Origin: RGIG3701 sp964438515
GTDB lineage: Bacteria > Planctomycetota > Planctomycetia > Pirellulales > Thermoguttaceae
DNA: 64,000 bases
Direction: 5' to 3'
Assembly: GCA_964438515.1 (NCBI GenBank)
Contig: CAYTLK010000001.1
Span: forward strand, 62,001-126,000
The position numbers were made by a program, and so were the translations under genes. A model generated the notes under the pieces. It worked only from the letters and a program-made list of their open reading frames with translations. It had not been told where the DNA came from and did no database searches. Positions 1-8,725 of this stretch are shown piece by piece; position 1 is the first letter of the stretch; each line of letters begins with the position of its first letter.

Positions 1-687
1 TTCGTCGCTGCTCGCATTTTCTGCGAAATATTCGTTCAGTATTTCGATCGTTTTGCCCATAATCGATCCCGTCAGACGCATGCAGCGTTCCTGACGCAGC
101 TGTTTGTGTTCCTGCGACTCGTCGACCGCAAGCCACGTCCCCTTGCTGTCGGCACACATGAGCGACGGGGAAATCGTTTTGACGAAATTCGGATTTTTAT
201 CCTCTGCCGGCACAAACGTCGGAAGTGCCGTCGATTTGTAAAAATCTGAAAGTTTTACGATTAATGCACATAAATCTGCATAGTCCGGTACGAACATTCC
301 CATGAAGAGGCTTGCGCCGTTGATGGTTCCGCACAGAAGCTCCATCGCGCCGCAACCCGTCTTTCCGCTGCGCAGAGCAAGGAAGGGGAACGCATTTACA
401 GAGGCTTCCATTTCCGGATTTGCTTCCGCATACGCCTTCATTCCGCCTTTGAACGCGCCGTACATGCAGCCCCACGGATGGTACGACTCGTACGCATACT
501 GCGCCGCTTTTTCCGGGTCCATCGGAACGTATTTCCAAGGTTCTTCCCGCTCGGGACGAGGACGACGCTCACGTTTCGGAGCCGCTTCCGCCTCTGAAAG
601 AGTCAAACCCGCAAAGGCCGCACCAATTCCGCCGGCGATTGCAGCACGGCGAGTCAGTTTTGAGGAACTTTTCTGTTCATTATTCAT
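1..687 (-). CDS. Tat-exported C_GCAxxG_C_C-type putative redox protein, 3' end cut by window
   Basis: The 229 codons seen run off the left edge, so the C-terminus is missing. The start ATG follows an AAAGGAAAA ribosome site. The N-terminus has a twin-arginine signal (SKLTRRAAIAGG, then a short hydrophobic stretch ending near SEAEA), so export by Tat is inferred. The body has Gly/Cys motifs (WGCMYGAFKGG and TGCGAMELLCGTINGA) resembling the C_GCAxxG_C_C family, thought to be redox-active or metal-binding; the exact function is unknown. It lies downstream of thyX on the same strand with a 90-base gap, so it may be cotranscribed or have its own promoter. The family assignment is by motif only. 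Confidence 0.65.
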   Translation of the reverse strand, partial: MNNEQKSSSKLTRRAAIAGGIGAAFAGLTLSEAEAAPKRERRPRPEREEPWKYVPMDPEKAAQYAYESYHPWGCMYGAFKGGMKAYAEANPEMEASVNAFPFLALRSGKTGCGAMELLCGTINGASLFMGMFVPDYADLCALIVKLSDFYKSTALPTFVPAEDKNPNFVKTISPSLMCADSKGTWLAVDESQEHKQLRQERCMRLTGSIMGKTIEILNEYFAENASSDE

Positions 688-777
688 AATTTTTCCTTTC
701 GTGAGACTGAATACCATAATCGTTTACGATGACGGCAGTTCAAACGTTTATATTATCGGAAATTTTGTAAGAAATCC

Positions 778-1665
778 CTATCGTATGAGGCCGATTTTTT
801 GAAGTTTTTCGCGGCACTCATCCCGTTCACGACACCGAGTCAGTTCCGCCCACATCGGATCCTGACACTTGAGGAACGTTTCTTCCGAAGCCGGAATTTC
901 TCCATACTGCGCCAGACGCTGAATCACTTTCTGTTCGAGATTCGAAAGCGTTACAGAATTCAAACCGTAGTCGCAAAACGCCTCCCAGGACAGCGGAAAA
1001 AGCGGCTTAATGATTTGCTCGCCGATAATCGTTGCGTACTCGCGGATTTCCAGCTGCGCATGCGCCTCCATCCGAAGAACGAGGAAGTGCAGCAGGTTGT
1101 GCAGGTCGCATTTCCAGTACGCCTCGGTATAAGTCGAAAGCGGAAGGTCCTTGCGGGCCTGTTCGCGCGCGATTCCTTGTTCGAGCCGACGTTCGTAATT
1201 TTCACGTGCCGAGTTCTGAAATTCGAGTTCTGCCGCAGTGAGTTTGGCACCCTCAGCCGAATCAAGAAAACCGCAGCTTCCCTGACGATTGGAAGTCGCC
1301 TGAATCCGCCACTCGTCCGGTTCCGTCGTCTGCATACTGTCGATCGCAATTGAATATCGTGTCGAGTATTCATTTACGGAGGCGGTTCGATGACGAATCC
1401 ACTGGCGCCAGCAGTCCATCGGGACGCGGACCATCAGTTTCACTTCCGCCATTTCGAACGGGGTGGTGTGCTGATGACGCAGTAAATATCGAATCAGCGT
1501 TCGATCGTCGGAAACCTTTCGGGTTCCGTCTCCGTAGCTCGTTCGGGCGGCCTGGACGATGGCGCTGTCGTCGCCCATGCAGTCTACCAGACACACAAAA
1601 CCGTCATTTAAAACGGGAAACTTCTTCCAGCGCAGCGCTTCGAGCGCCTCTGTATTTACCGACAT
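778..1665 (-). CDS. thyX: Flavin-dependent thymidylate synthase ThyX
   Basis: A 295-residue protein that methylates dUMP to dTMP using methylene-tetrahydrofolate and FAD/NADPH in the cytoplasm. The ThyX signature RHRTASVNEYS (RHR-x7-S type) is present near residue 91, followed by STRY; further conserved segments include HQHTTPFEMAEVKL and the LHNLLHFLVLRM helix. The start ATG has an AGGAG site about 8 bases upstream. It lies 52 bases downstream of the aminotransferase gene on the same strand, suggesting one transcript. The length is slightly above the usual 220-250 residues because of a C-terminal tail. No thyA is visible in the window. Confidence 0.95.
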   Translation of the reverse strand: MSVNTEALEALRWKKFPVLNDGFVCLVDCMGDDSAIVQAARTSYGDGTRKVSDDRTLIRYLLRHQHTTPFEMAEVKLMVRVPMDCWRQWIRHRTASVNEYSTRYSIAIDSMQTTEPDEWRIQATSNRQGSCGFLDSAEGAKLTAAELEFQNSARENYERRLEQGIAREQARKDLPLSTYTEAYWKCDLHNLLHFLVLRMEAHAQLEIREYATIIGEQIIKPLFPLSWEAFCDYGLNSVTLSNLEQKVIQRLAQYGEIPASEETFLKCQDPMWAELTRCRERDECREKLQKIGLIR

Positions 1666-1717
1666 TTCGGGGACTCCTGCAGGTCAGGGGTTTGCGGGAT
1701 GAAAGGAATTTTTGGTT

Positions 1718-2923
1718 TTATTCCTTAATGAACTCTTCGATCAAATCGAACGCGCGTTCCAGTTCTTCCATACTGTTCGCGAACGAAAGACGTGCGTAAC
1801 CCGGCGCGCCGAACGCAGAACCCATCACGGTCGCAACCCCCTTCTTTTCGAGGAGTTCCAAGCACCAATCCGTATCCGTCTCGACCATTTTCTCTCCATA
1901 CATACGTCCCAAGTGCGCCGAAATGTTCACAAAAGCATAAAATGCGCCCCCCATGCACGAGCAGGAGAGTCCGTCGATCGATGCAATTCGTTTCGTACAA
2001 AAATCACGTCGTTTTTCGAATTCGGCACACATTTCTTTTACACACTCTTGCGGTCCTTCAAGCGCTGCAACGGCGGCGTACTGCGCGATGCTGTTCGGGC
2101 AGGAAGTTTCCTGACTCTGCAGGCTCCCCATTTTTTTCGCGATGTTTGCCGGCGCCATCGACCAGCCGATACGCCAGCCGGCCATTGCGTACGTCTTTGA
2201 AACACCGTTTACGAGAATCGTGCGTTCCATGAGATTCGGACGGACGGTCGGGAAACTCACGAATTTGTTGTCGCCGTACACGAGATTTTCGTAAATTTCA
2301 TCCGCGAGGACCCAAAGATCCTTTTCGAAAACGACATCGGCCAGCGCGCCCAGTTCTTCGCCGGAATACATGCTTCCGGTCGGGTTGGAGGGACTGCAAA
2401 GAAGGAGACATTTCGTTTTCGGCGTGCATGCGGCCCGAAGCTGGTCGGGAGTGAGTTTGAAGTCGTTTTCCTGCGCCGTCTGAATGATGACGGGGACGCC
2501 GCCCGCGAGTTTGACAATTTCTGCGTAACTCACCCAGTACGGTGCGGGAATAATCACCTCTTCACCTTCATCAATGAGGACGGTGAAAACGTTGTGCAGG
2601 CAGTGCTTTGCTCCGTTCGAAACCGTAATATTGGCGGCGGTGTAGTTCAAACCGTGTTTTGTATTGTACGATTTGCAGACCGCTTCTTTCAGTTCCGGAA
2701 TTCCAGAAGCGACGGTATAATGAGTTTTTCCTTCCTGCATTGCTTTGACAGCCGCATCGCAGATGTGTTTCGGGGTGTTGAAGTCCGGTTCGCCCAGACT
2801 CAAACTGATGACTTTACGGCCTGCGGCCTTCAATTCCTTTGCCTTTGCAGCCATGGTTAACGTCGCGGACGGTTCCAGCGCGGCGATTCGACGGGAAAGA
2901 TTCGATTGCATTGTATTCTCCAA
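1718..2923 (-). CDS. Pyridoxal-phosphate aspartate/aromatic aminotransferase (class I)
   Basis: A 401-residue fold-type I aminotransferase. Visible family features: SLGEPDFNTP near the N-terminus, SNGAKHCLHN for cofactor phosphate contacts, the N-P segment CSPSNPTGS, and the lysine loop VSKTYAMAGWRIGW carrying the Schiff-base lysine. This is the AspC/AAT subclass Ib pattern, transferring amino groups between aspartate and 2-oxoglutarate; exact substrate preference cannot be read from sequence. The ATG has a GGAG site (TTGGAGAATACA). First gene of a likely aspC-thyX transcription unit. Full length for the family. Confidence 0.9.
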   Translation of the reverse strand: MENTMQSNLSRRIAALEPSATLTMAAKAKELKAAGRKVISLSLGEPDFNTPKHICDAAVKAMQEGKTHYTVASGIPELKEAVCKSYNTKHGLNYTAANITVSNGAKHCLHNVFTVLIDEGEEVIIPAPYWVSYAEIVKLAGGVPVIIQTAQENDFKLTPDQLRAACTPKTKCLLLCSPSNPTGSMYSGEELGALADVVFEKDLWVLADEIYENLVYGDNKFVSFPTVRPNLMERTILVNGVSKTYAMAGWRIGWSMAPANIAKKMGSLQSQETSCPNSIAQYAAVAALEGPQECVKEMCAEFEKRRDFCTKRIASIDGLSCSCMGGAFYAFVNISAHLGRMYGEKMVETDTDWCLELLEKKGVATVMGSAFGAPGYARLSFANSMEELERAFDLIEEFIKE

Positions 2924-3049
2924 TGAATAACACTGTATAGGGAGAAAAAAACTACTATTTATAATAAAACCTGTTTATTATAATCCAATCCCCGAAAATG
3001 AGAATGGGGGGGAGGCGGCTTTTCAGTACATTTTCACAAAGAAAGAAAC

Positions 3050-3078
3050 AAAAAAACCGGAGACCCGAAGGCCCCCGG
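3050..3078 (-). terminator. Rho-independent terminator of the pilin-like gene
   Basis: On the minus strand the sequence CCGGGGGCC-TTCG-GGTCTCCGG forms a 9-bp stem with a TTCG tetraloop (two G-T pairs), followed by seven T. It lies just past the stop of the pilin-like gene. Confidence 0.85.
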
Positions 3079-3114
3079 CGGTGTGTTTAAGGTTCAACTC
3101 AAACGAGGACAAAA

Positions 3115-3507
3115 TCACGGCTGGAATGTCGGGGTCGTGGTTCCTTCGTCTTTCTGAGCGGAAACGGCGATGACAGTCTGGCTAAGAGCTTTTCCTTCAG
3201 TTTCATCACTGACACCGGTAACCTGCGTGTTGCTGTCACGATCCTGATAGAAGTAACCACCGTCATGATAGTAAGAATTGGAAGCACCGTCACGAACCTG
3301 ATCAGGTGTCGCGACTTCCCACGGCCAGCAAATGTAGTAGGACTGGTCAAGCGCGGTCATGGCTTCAGCAACGTCACCAAGTTCTGTGTTGATCGCGTCG
3401 CGAACGGCAGACAGGGCACCGACGATTCCGATGACAAGAACGGTGATCAAAAGGATCCATTCGAACGTCAAAACGCCGGATTCTTCACGATAAATACGAT
3501 TCAGCAT
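3115..3507 (-). CDS. Flp-type pilin-like small protein
   Basis: A 130-residue protein. After a short charged leader (LNRIYREESG) comes a hydrophobic helix TFEWILLITVLVIGIVGALS with a glutamate at the fifth position, as in Flp/type IVb pilins and pseudopilins processed by a prepilin peptidase. The remaining 80 residues are polar, with Tyr-rich (SYYHDGGYFYQD) and Thr/Pro-rich parts. It is longer than classical Flp pilins (50-70). RBS GGAGAATAACC upstream of the ATG. It stands alone between its own strong promoter and a terminator, so abundant expression is likely. No tad assembly genes are seen nearby. Pilin assignment rests on the N-terminal helix. Confidence 0.6.
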   Translation of the reverse strand: MLNRIYREESGVLTFEWILLITVLVIGIVGALSAVRDAINTELGDVAEAMTALDQSYYICWPWEVATPDQVRDGASNSYYHDGGYFYQDRDSNTQVTGVSDETEGKALSQTVIAVSAQKDEGTTTPTFQP

Positions 3508-3882
3508 GGTTATTCTCCTAAATTGGAAAAAAAATTAAAAATTTCATAATCCGTATCGGATGCCCGATATGCGCTCGGATTACCTGTTGAAAATCATGAG
3601 AGTTGTTCATGAACGACATTAACGACTAGGCTGTTGTTGATGATTGTATCAATTATTTCTCTCAGAACAATTGTAATATACCATACGTTTGTACCGTTGT
3701 CAAGTAGAAAAATTGGAAAAATCAGAAAAACCCCTAAATTCTCCAAATTATACATCTTTAGAATAAATCAATTTTTTGGAAATATAGATAAATAACAATA
3801 GATGACACAAGAAATATGAATAATGTACGAACACTAACAATAAAATGGCGCAGATGTTCGTCATTTTGAATTTTGTACAAAC
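3508..3882. other. AT-rich intergenic region with pilin promoter
   Basis: A 375-base stretch without a credible gene. It holds the minus-strand promoter at 3675-3703 and a long leader. The part 3710-3882, beyond the moxR stop, is AT-rich and shows no clear hairpin. Confidence 0.6.
3675..3703 (-). promoter_or_regulatory. Strong sigma70-like promoter of the pilin-like gene
   Basis: Minus strand TTGACA (3703-3698), a 17-base spacer and TATATT (3680-3675). This is a near-consensus promoter and would give a leader of about 160 nt before the ATG at 3507. Confidence 0.75.
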
Positions 3883-4797
3883 TTATGGAGTTGGAATTCG
3901 TTCGAGAATTTTTTCCAAAAAAATTTCAGAATTTTTCCTTGAATCTTTCCTCAACGTCGATTTCAGCACGATTCGGTGGGCCAAAACGGGGACGGTCAGA
4001 AATTTTATGTCGTCCGGCACCGCATAATCCCTTCCCTGAACGAACGCCCACGCCTGAACCGCACGGTAAAACGCCAGCAGTCCTCGAGTACTGACGCCGA
4101 CGCGGCACGCAGGATCCTGACGCGTTTCAATCGCAATATCCATCATGTAATCTTTCAGCGACTCTTCCACCGACACCCGACACACTTTTTCCTGAAGCGT
4201 CAAAACGTCCTCCACGGACAAAACCGGCGTCAGATTCGCCTCCGGATTGGTCCCCTGCGCCAGCATCAGTTTTTCCTGCTCGCGAGGCGCGTAACCGATG
4301 GAAATGCGCATAAGAAAGCGGTCGAGCTGACTTTCCGGCAAAGGAAACGTTCCTTCGAATTCCACCGGATTCTGGGTCGCAATGACGAAAAACGGTTTCG
4401 GAAGCGCACGAGTTTCACCGTCCGTGGTGACGCAGCCCTCACCCATCGCCTCAAGAAGCGCGCTTTGTGTCCTCGGAGTCGCGCGGTTGATTTCGTCCGC
4501 CAGCACAATATTCGCGAAAATGGGACCGGGCGCAAAGCTCCACGAACGTTTTTCATCGGCCGACGGCATCATACTTCCTGTGATTTCGGCCGGAAGAAGG
4601 TCGGGCGTGAACTGAATGCGTCGGAACTTTGCGCTGACACTGTGTGCCAGAGTGCGCGCAAGAAGCGTCTTTCCCACCCCCGGAACATCCTCAATGAGCA
4701 AATGTTCGCCTGTCAAAAAAGCCGCGAGACAGAGCTGCACCGTCACCGTTTTGCCAAGAAAAATCTCTTCCATCTGTTTCTGAAGACGTTCGAGCAT
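3883..4797 (-). CDS. MoxR-family AAA+ ATPase
   Basis: A 304-residue AAA+ chaperone-like ATPase. Walker A is EDVPGVGKTLLAR around residue 40, Walker B NIVLADEINRATPRTQ around residue 105, with sensor 1 FFVIATQNP and the LLEAMGEG pore segment. MoxR proteins act on partner proteins, often with a VWA-domain or DUF58 protein encoded next to them. No such partner follows here, since the next minus-strand gene is the pilin-like one, so the client is unknown. RBS AGGAGATTTCC before the ATG. It diverges from the secreted protein gene at 4979 with overlapping -35 boxes. Confidence 0.9.
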   Translation of the reverse strand: MLERLQKQMEEIFLGKTVTVQLCLAAFLTGEHLLIEDVPGVGKTLLARTLAHSVSAKFRRIQFTPDLLPAEITGSMMPSADEKRSWSFAPGPIFANIVLADEINRATPRTQSALLEAMGEGCVTTDGETRALPKPFFVIATQNPVEFEGTFPLPESQLDRFLMRISIGYAPREQEKLMLAQGTNPEANLTPVLSVEDVLTLQEKVCRVSVEESLKDYMMDIAIETRQDPACRVGVSTRGLLAFYRAVQAWAFVQGRDYAVPDDIKFLTVPVLAHRIVLKSTLRKDSRKNSEIFLEKILERIPTP

Positions 4798-4861
4798 GGA
4801 AATCTCCTAAAAAAACAACGCTCACCAAATCTCGGCGAAAAGCCTCTCCATCATAAAATGA

Positions 4862-4890
4862 ATTATACCCTTTCTGCCGGGGCTTTACAA
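4862..4890 (-). promoter_or_regulatory. Promoter of moxR-family gene
   Basis: Minus strand TTGTAA (4890-4885), 17 bases, TATAAT (4867-4862). Its -35 overlaps that of the opposite promoter, so the two genes may compete for polymerase. Confidence 0.65.
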
Positions 4891-4912
4891 GCAGGGGTTT
4901 CTGGTGTATACT
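4884..4912 (+). promoter_or_regulatory. Promoter of the secreted protein gene at 4979
   Basis: TTTACA (4884-4889), 17 bases, TATACT (4907-4912), about 65 bases ahead of the ATG. Back-to-back with the moxR promoter. Confidence 0.65.
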
Positions 4913-4978
4913 GGAAAATATGAAAAAAAGAAAAATTGAAAGACCGAAAGGTCTATTTAAAAGAAAAGGTTCAAATCC

Positions 4979-7318
4979 ATGAAATTTTGGTTTCCATGCG
5001 CTCTCGGAACGTTTTTATGGGGATTCCTGTCCGTTTTTGTGTCCGCAAAAACGCTCGATCGACTGAATTTCGGGGATTCCAACTCGGAAGCGGCCCACGC
5101 TTGGCGTGTGGATGACGGAACCCTGACCGAAGTGGTCGAGGGAGGATGTGGAAGAAGATTTCTCGTGCCGAAAGAAAAAAACTGGACGACCGGCGGAATG
5201 TTTTTCACCCTCAAAGTTCGGCCGAAATGGACAAATTACGTGACCTTCTGCTTTCGAGGAAATGAGTCCGATTCCAACACGCTCGTCCTTTTTATCGACG
5301 GAAAACAGTACGGATACCGCCACTTGGGGGACTACGACATCGTTCATCATGGAGGGAACTCTGCGGGAGAAAATCGTCCATATTTCGTAACGTTTCCTTT
5401 ACCTGAATCTGTGACGCAAGATCGCGACTTGTTGGAACTCGAACTGCGTGCTAGCGGCAGAATCTGGGGATACGGTGCGAATTTTGAACAGTTTCAAAAG
5501 GAAATTGAGGAACCGTCCCACGCAATTCTGTCCGTTTTTTCGCATGATGACACGTTTTTGGAGGAAATGAGTGCGGAAAATTCCGGAAAATCTGCAAGTG
5601 CGGCTCCCGTTTGGGAAAAACTTCCGGTTCGAACGGAGCCGAGCGAGACGCAGACGCTCGAACAAATCCGAACACGCATCAATACGCAAATGGAAAATTT
5701 TCTGAAAGAGGCGGAAAAAGGACCCGTTTCGCAGCAGAAAGCCGAATTGCTCGCAAAGGGTTTTGCGCTTCCGTGGTGCAGCGCGTCCTGGAGAAATCCG
5801 AACATTCCAAAAGCGATTCTGGCAGCGGGAGATGCGTATTTTCAGCGCTGGAAGAAGGACGAAACGCTGGCGCGGCTGGACCCGGGACAGTATAATAACG
5901 ACTGGTTCGGAACCGGACCGCTCGCGGAAGCTGTGTTTCGGATGAATTCGCCGAAATTTCAGAAGGCGCTCGACGAAACGCTGCGTCTGGAAGATGGAAC
6001 GGAAATCTCGCGGCGTCAGGCGTGGGGCGGCCTCTTCGCGGCCGGCATCGACTGGCTCATTCAGCATCGGCGATCGTTCACGAATCAATCGATGATTATT
6101 GATTGGAATATTCAAAGGATGAATCGGGCGCTGATTCTCGTCGATTCCAAACGAGCGCTCGACCCAAAACAGACATTACGATATTTGTACGAATCCATAG
6201 GATTGGAACCCTGGCGCGGCAGCGAGACGGAAAACGGGCCGGAGATGCCGCTGGGAGAGGGTTTTTTCGAGCTGACGCCTCAAGGCCTTTCGCGAGAATT
6301 GGGTTACGTGGGGAGTTACGGCGAGGTCCTCGATTGGGGCGTCCTGCTGTTTCTTTCGACGTGTGAATTTAGCGAAAATGGGGAGCTTTTGCTGGAAACG
6401 GGAGACGCAAAGATTCGTTCGCAGCTCGTCAAAATGGCGCACGCGCGTTCCGTTTTTCGCTACCCGGCCCCCGATGAGGAAGGTTTTCGGGCGATGCGGC
6501 TCGAAACGGCGGTCGGATGGCGCGACACAGCGCTCGTCGGCCCCGTAATGTACGGTGAAAGAACGGGTAAAGAAGGCGCAGCGTGCTGGCTGCCGTATGT
6601 GACGCGCGACCCGGAAGCGCTGGCCGCGTTCCGACAAATGGTCGACGATGGACAGTTTTTCCCCGAAGTTTCGGAGCTGCTGAAAGATTGGAGTTTGCGC
6701 GTAAGCAACGTACTAATCGACATTCCAATTCAATACGATTTTCTAAAAACAGAAATACAGAAGCATCCCGAGCTGAAAACGAAGCTCCCGATGAGTCCCG
6801 GAGAGCCGGATTTTGTTTTTGCGGACGCGACGGACGGCGTTGCGGCAGTGCGTCACGGCGAGGAAATATTGTACGTTTCCCTGTACTGGCGAGCTCGTTT
6901 TGGCGCAAACGGTCTCTCAAAAGTTCATTTTATGACACCGTACTACGAACATTTCGCCACGGTAAGAAATTACGCAAAATTCATAATAATACAAGACGGA
7001 ACCGTATACAAACGTCCGAATTGGACGACGTTTGGTTTTCGACCGGATTATGGGGTTCACTACCCGGTGCGCCTCAACTCGCTTCATGAAGGAGAAAAAC
7101 TCCCGATTGCGAAAATGCCGGATTTCGTACGAAATTTCGAGCTTGGAAGCGACAACATGTATGCGGGACGCTGCGAATACTACGAATTGAATTACGGACC
7201 GTATTTCATCGCGATGAATATGAGTTCGGAAAAGACGTTCCGCTGCACTCGAATGCGTTGCGACATTTTGCCGCTCGAAACGCATGTGTATCGCGATGGG
7301 AAACGGCTGAATCCTTGA
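4979..7318 (+). CDS. Secreted protein of unknown function, 779 residues
   Basis: The N-terminus has a signal peptide (WFPCALGTFLWGFLSVFVSA), so the protein is exported. Residues 25-175 look like a beta-rich domain (GGMFFTLKVRPKWTNYVTFCF). The middle is helical with many Trp residues (LEQIRTRINTQMENF; WGGLFAAGIDWLIQHRR; IDWNIQRMNRALILVD). The end is again beta-rich with Tyr and His (YYEHFATVRNY). This layout, an alpha-toroid flanked by beta domains, recalls polysaccharide lyases, but no catalytic motif can be named with confidence, so no function is assigned. The start ATG follows AAAAGGTTC. It has its own promoter at 4884-4912. Confidence 0.7.
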   Translation: MKFWFPCALGTFLWGFLSVFVSAKTLDRLNFGDSNSEAAHAWRVDDGTLTEVVEGGCGRRFLVPKEKNWTTGGMFFTLKVRPKWTNYVTFCFRGNESDSNTLVLFIDGKQYGYRHLGDYDIVHHGGNSAGENRPYFVTFPLPESVTQDRDLLELELRASGRIWGYGANFEQFQKEIEEPSHAILSVFSHDDTFLEEMSAENSGKSASAAPVWEKLPVRTEPSETQTLEQIRTRINTQMENFLKEAEKGPVSQQKAELLAKGFALPWCSASWRNPNIPKAILAAGDAYFQRWKKDETLARLDPGQYNNDWFGTGPLAEAVFRMNSPKFQKALDETLRLEDGTEISRRQAWGGLFAAGIDWLIQHRRSFTNQSMIIDWNIQRMNRALILVDSKRALDPKQTLRYLYESIGLEPWRGSETENGPEMPLGEGFFELTPQGLSRELGYVGSYGEVLDWGVLLFLSTCEFSENGELLLETGDAKIRSQLVKMAHARSVFRYPAPDEEGFRAMRLETAVGWRDTALVGPVMYGERTGKEGAACWLPYVTRDPEALAAFRQMVDDGQFFPEVSELLKDWSLRVSNVLIDIPIQYDFLKTEIQKHPELKTKLPMSPGEPDFVFADATDGVAAVRHGEEILYVSLYWRARFGANGLSKVHFMTPYYEHFATVRNYAKFIIIQDGTVYKRPNWTTFGFRPDYGVHYPVRLNSLHEGEKLPIAKMPDFVRNFELGSDNMYAGRCEYYELNYGPYFIAMNMSSEKTFRCTRMRCDILPLETHVYRDGKRLNP

Positions 7319-7344
7319 GATTCAAGGTACGTTATAAGGAATAA

Positions 7345-7526
7345 ATATACTCATCACACTTGAAATTTCAGGGAATCGTTTGGATTTTTCGGCCTCGATT
7401 TCACGCGCGATTCACCCTAACGGGAGAATCGCGCTGCCCGCCAAGAATTCACGGTCGTGGGGAGCGGGGCTTTTTGCAAGCCGCCCCTCTCCCCAGACCC
7501 CTCACCCGGAAAACTCCTAATATTTT
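7345..7526 (+). repeat. Dispersed repeat type A, copy A1
   Basis: About 182 bases nearly matching the inverted copy at 10851-11033 from ATACTCATCACAC through AAACTCCTAATATTTT. Inside are CACCCTAACGGGAG (7413-7426), ACGGTCGTGGGGA (7451-7463), a GC-rich hairpin, and CCCCAGACCCCT (7491-7502). The core is shared with type B repeats. It fills the gap between the secreted protein gene and hemE. No ORF is apparent in it. Confidence 0.85.
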
Positions 7527-7598
7527 AAACTGATTTTTCTTGTAGAATTAGTATTTGTATAAAAAAAGGATTTTTCAAACAAAAAAGCAGGAATTATA

Positions 7599-8651
7599 AT
7601 GATAAAAAGCCCGTGCTGGAATAGCCGAATGATGAAAGCGCTGCGCCGCGAGCCGGTGGAGTGCGCACCCGTCTGGATGATGCGTCAGGCGGGACGCTAC
7701 ATGAAAGAATATCGTGACGTTCGTGAACGCGGTTCGTTTCTCGGTCTGTGCCGCGATCCGGAACTTTGCGCCGAAGTAATGCTCACCGCCGTCGAAAAAC
7801 TGGGGGTCGATGCGGCCATTATTTTCTCCGATCTGCTTCCAATTTTGCAGGAAATGGGAATGGATCTGGAGTTTCAAAAGGGCGAAGGCCCCGTGATTCA
7901 TAATGCGATTTTCGAACCGGAATACGCCGAAAATCTGCACCCGCTCGAAGATGTCCACGCGCTGGATTTCGTGTTCAAAACCGTACAAAAAACAAGAATG
8001 GGGCTGAATCCGGAATTGCCGCTCATTGGGTTTGCGGGCGCGCCGTTCACGCTCGCAAGTTACGCAATCGAAGGACGTGCGAGCCGAAATTACCTGCGGG
8101 TCAAAAAAATGATGTACACGCATCCGGACGTGTGGGACCGCGTGATGATGCGTCTTTCCGAAGCGCTCATCTTGTACCTCAACGCCCAAATCGACGCGGG
8201 CGCCGACATCGTGCAGCTGTTCGACAGCTGGGTCGGCACACTCTCTCCAAGAGATTATACGAAATACGTACAAGAATACTCGCACCGCGTCATTTCCGGC
8301 GTCAAAGCGCACTCTCCCGAAACGCCGGTGATTCATTTTACTACAGGAAATCCGATGCTTCTTCCAGCGGTTTCTGCGGCGGGAGGCGACTGTATCGGCG
8401 CAGACTGGCGGGTCGAACCTGCGGAAGCGCGGCGCATGATTGGTTACGATCGAGCGTTTCAGGGAAATATGGACCCCGCGATTCTTCTTGCGTCACCCGA
8501 CGAAATACGACGTCAGGTTCGTGAAATTGCGTCTCAAGTCGGCTTGCGGCCCGGTCACGTCTTCAATCTCGGACACGGAATCTTTCCAGAAACTCCGGTC
8601 GAAAACGCAATCGAATTTGTGAAAATCGTACACGAAGAAACGATGCGATAA
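7599..8651 (+). CDS. hemE: Uroporphyrinogen III decarboxylase HemE
   Basis: A 350-residue cytoplasmic enzyme that decarboxylates uroporphyrinogen III to coproporphyrinogen III in heme synthesis. Signature segments are present: PVWMMRQAGRYMKEYRDVR near the N-terminus (first UROD signature), IIFSDLLPIL, GFAGAPFTLASYAIEG (second signature), QLFDSWVGTLSP and FNLGHGIFPETPVENA. The Arg and Asp residues known to hold the substrate's acetates are in these motifs. The ATG follows AGGAATTATA. The length matches the family (about 340-360). No other heme genes are adjacent, so it appears monocistronic, ending at a shared terminator. Confidence 0.95.
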   Translation: MIKSPCWNSRMMKALRREPVECAPVWMMRQAGRYMKEYRDVRERGSFLGLCRDPELCAEVMLTAVEKLGVDAAIIFSDLLPILQEMGMDLEFQKGEGPVIHNAIFEPEYAENLHPLEDVHALDFVFKTVQKTRMGLNPELPLIGFAGAPFTLASYAIEGRASRNYLRVKKMMYTHPDVWDRVMMRLSEALILYLNAQIDAGADIVQLFDSWVGTLSPRDYTKYVQEYSHRVISGVKAHSPETPVIHFTTGNPMLLPAVSAAGGDCIGADWRVEPAEARRMIGYDRAFQGNMDPAILLASPDEIRRQVREIASQVGLRPGHVFNLGHGIFPETPVENAIEFVKIVHEETMR

Positions 8652-8679
8652 AGAAGAGGAAATAAAGAAAAAAGAAAAA

Positions 8680-8712
8680 CGGAAGCCGTCCGAATAGAGT
8701 CAGACGGCTTTC
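8680..8712. terminator. Bidirectional terminator between hemE and the symporter
   Basis: GAAGCCGTC (8682-8690) pairs with GACGGCTTT (8703-8711) around a 12-base loop; A-rich and T-rich flanks serve the convergent genes on both strands. Confidence 0.7.
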
Positions 8713-8725
8713 GAAACATGCACGA

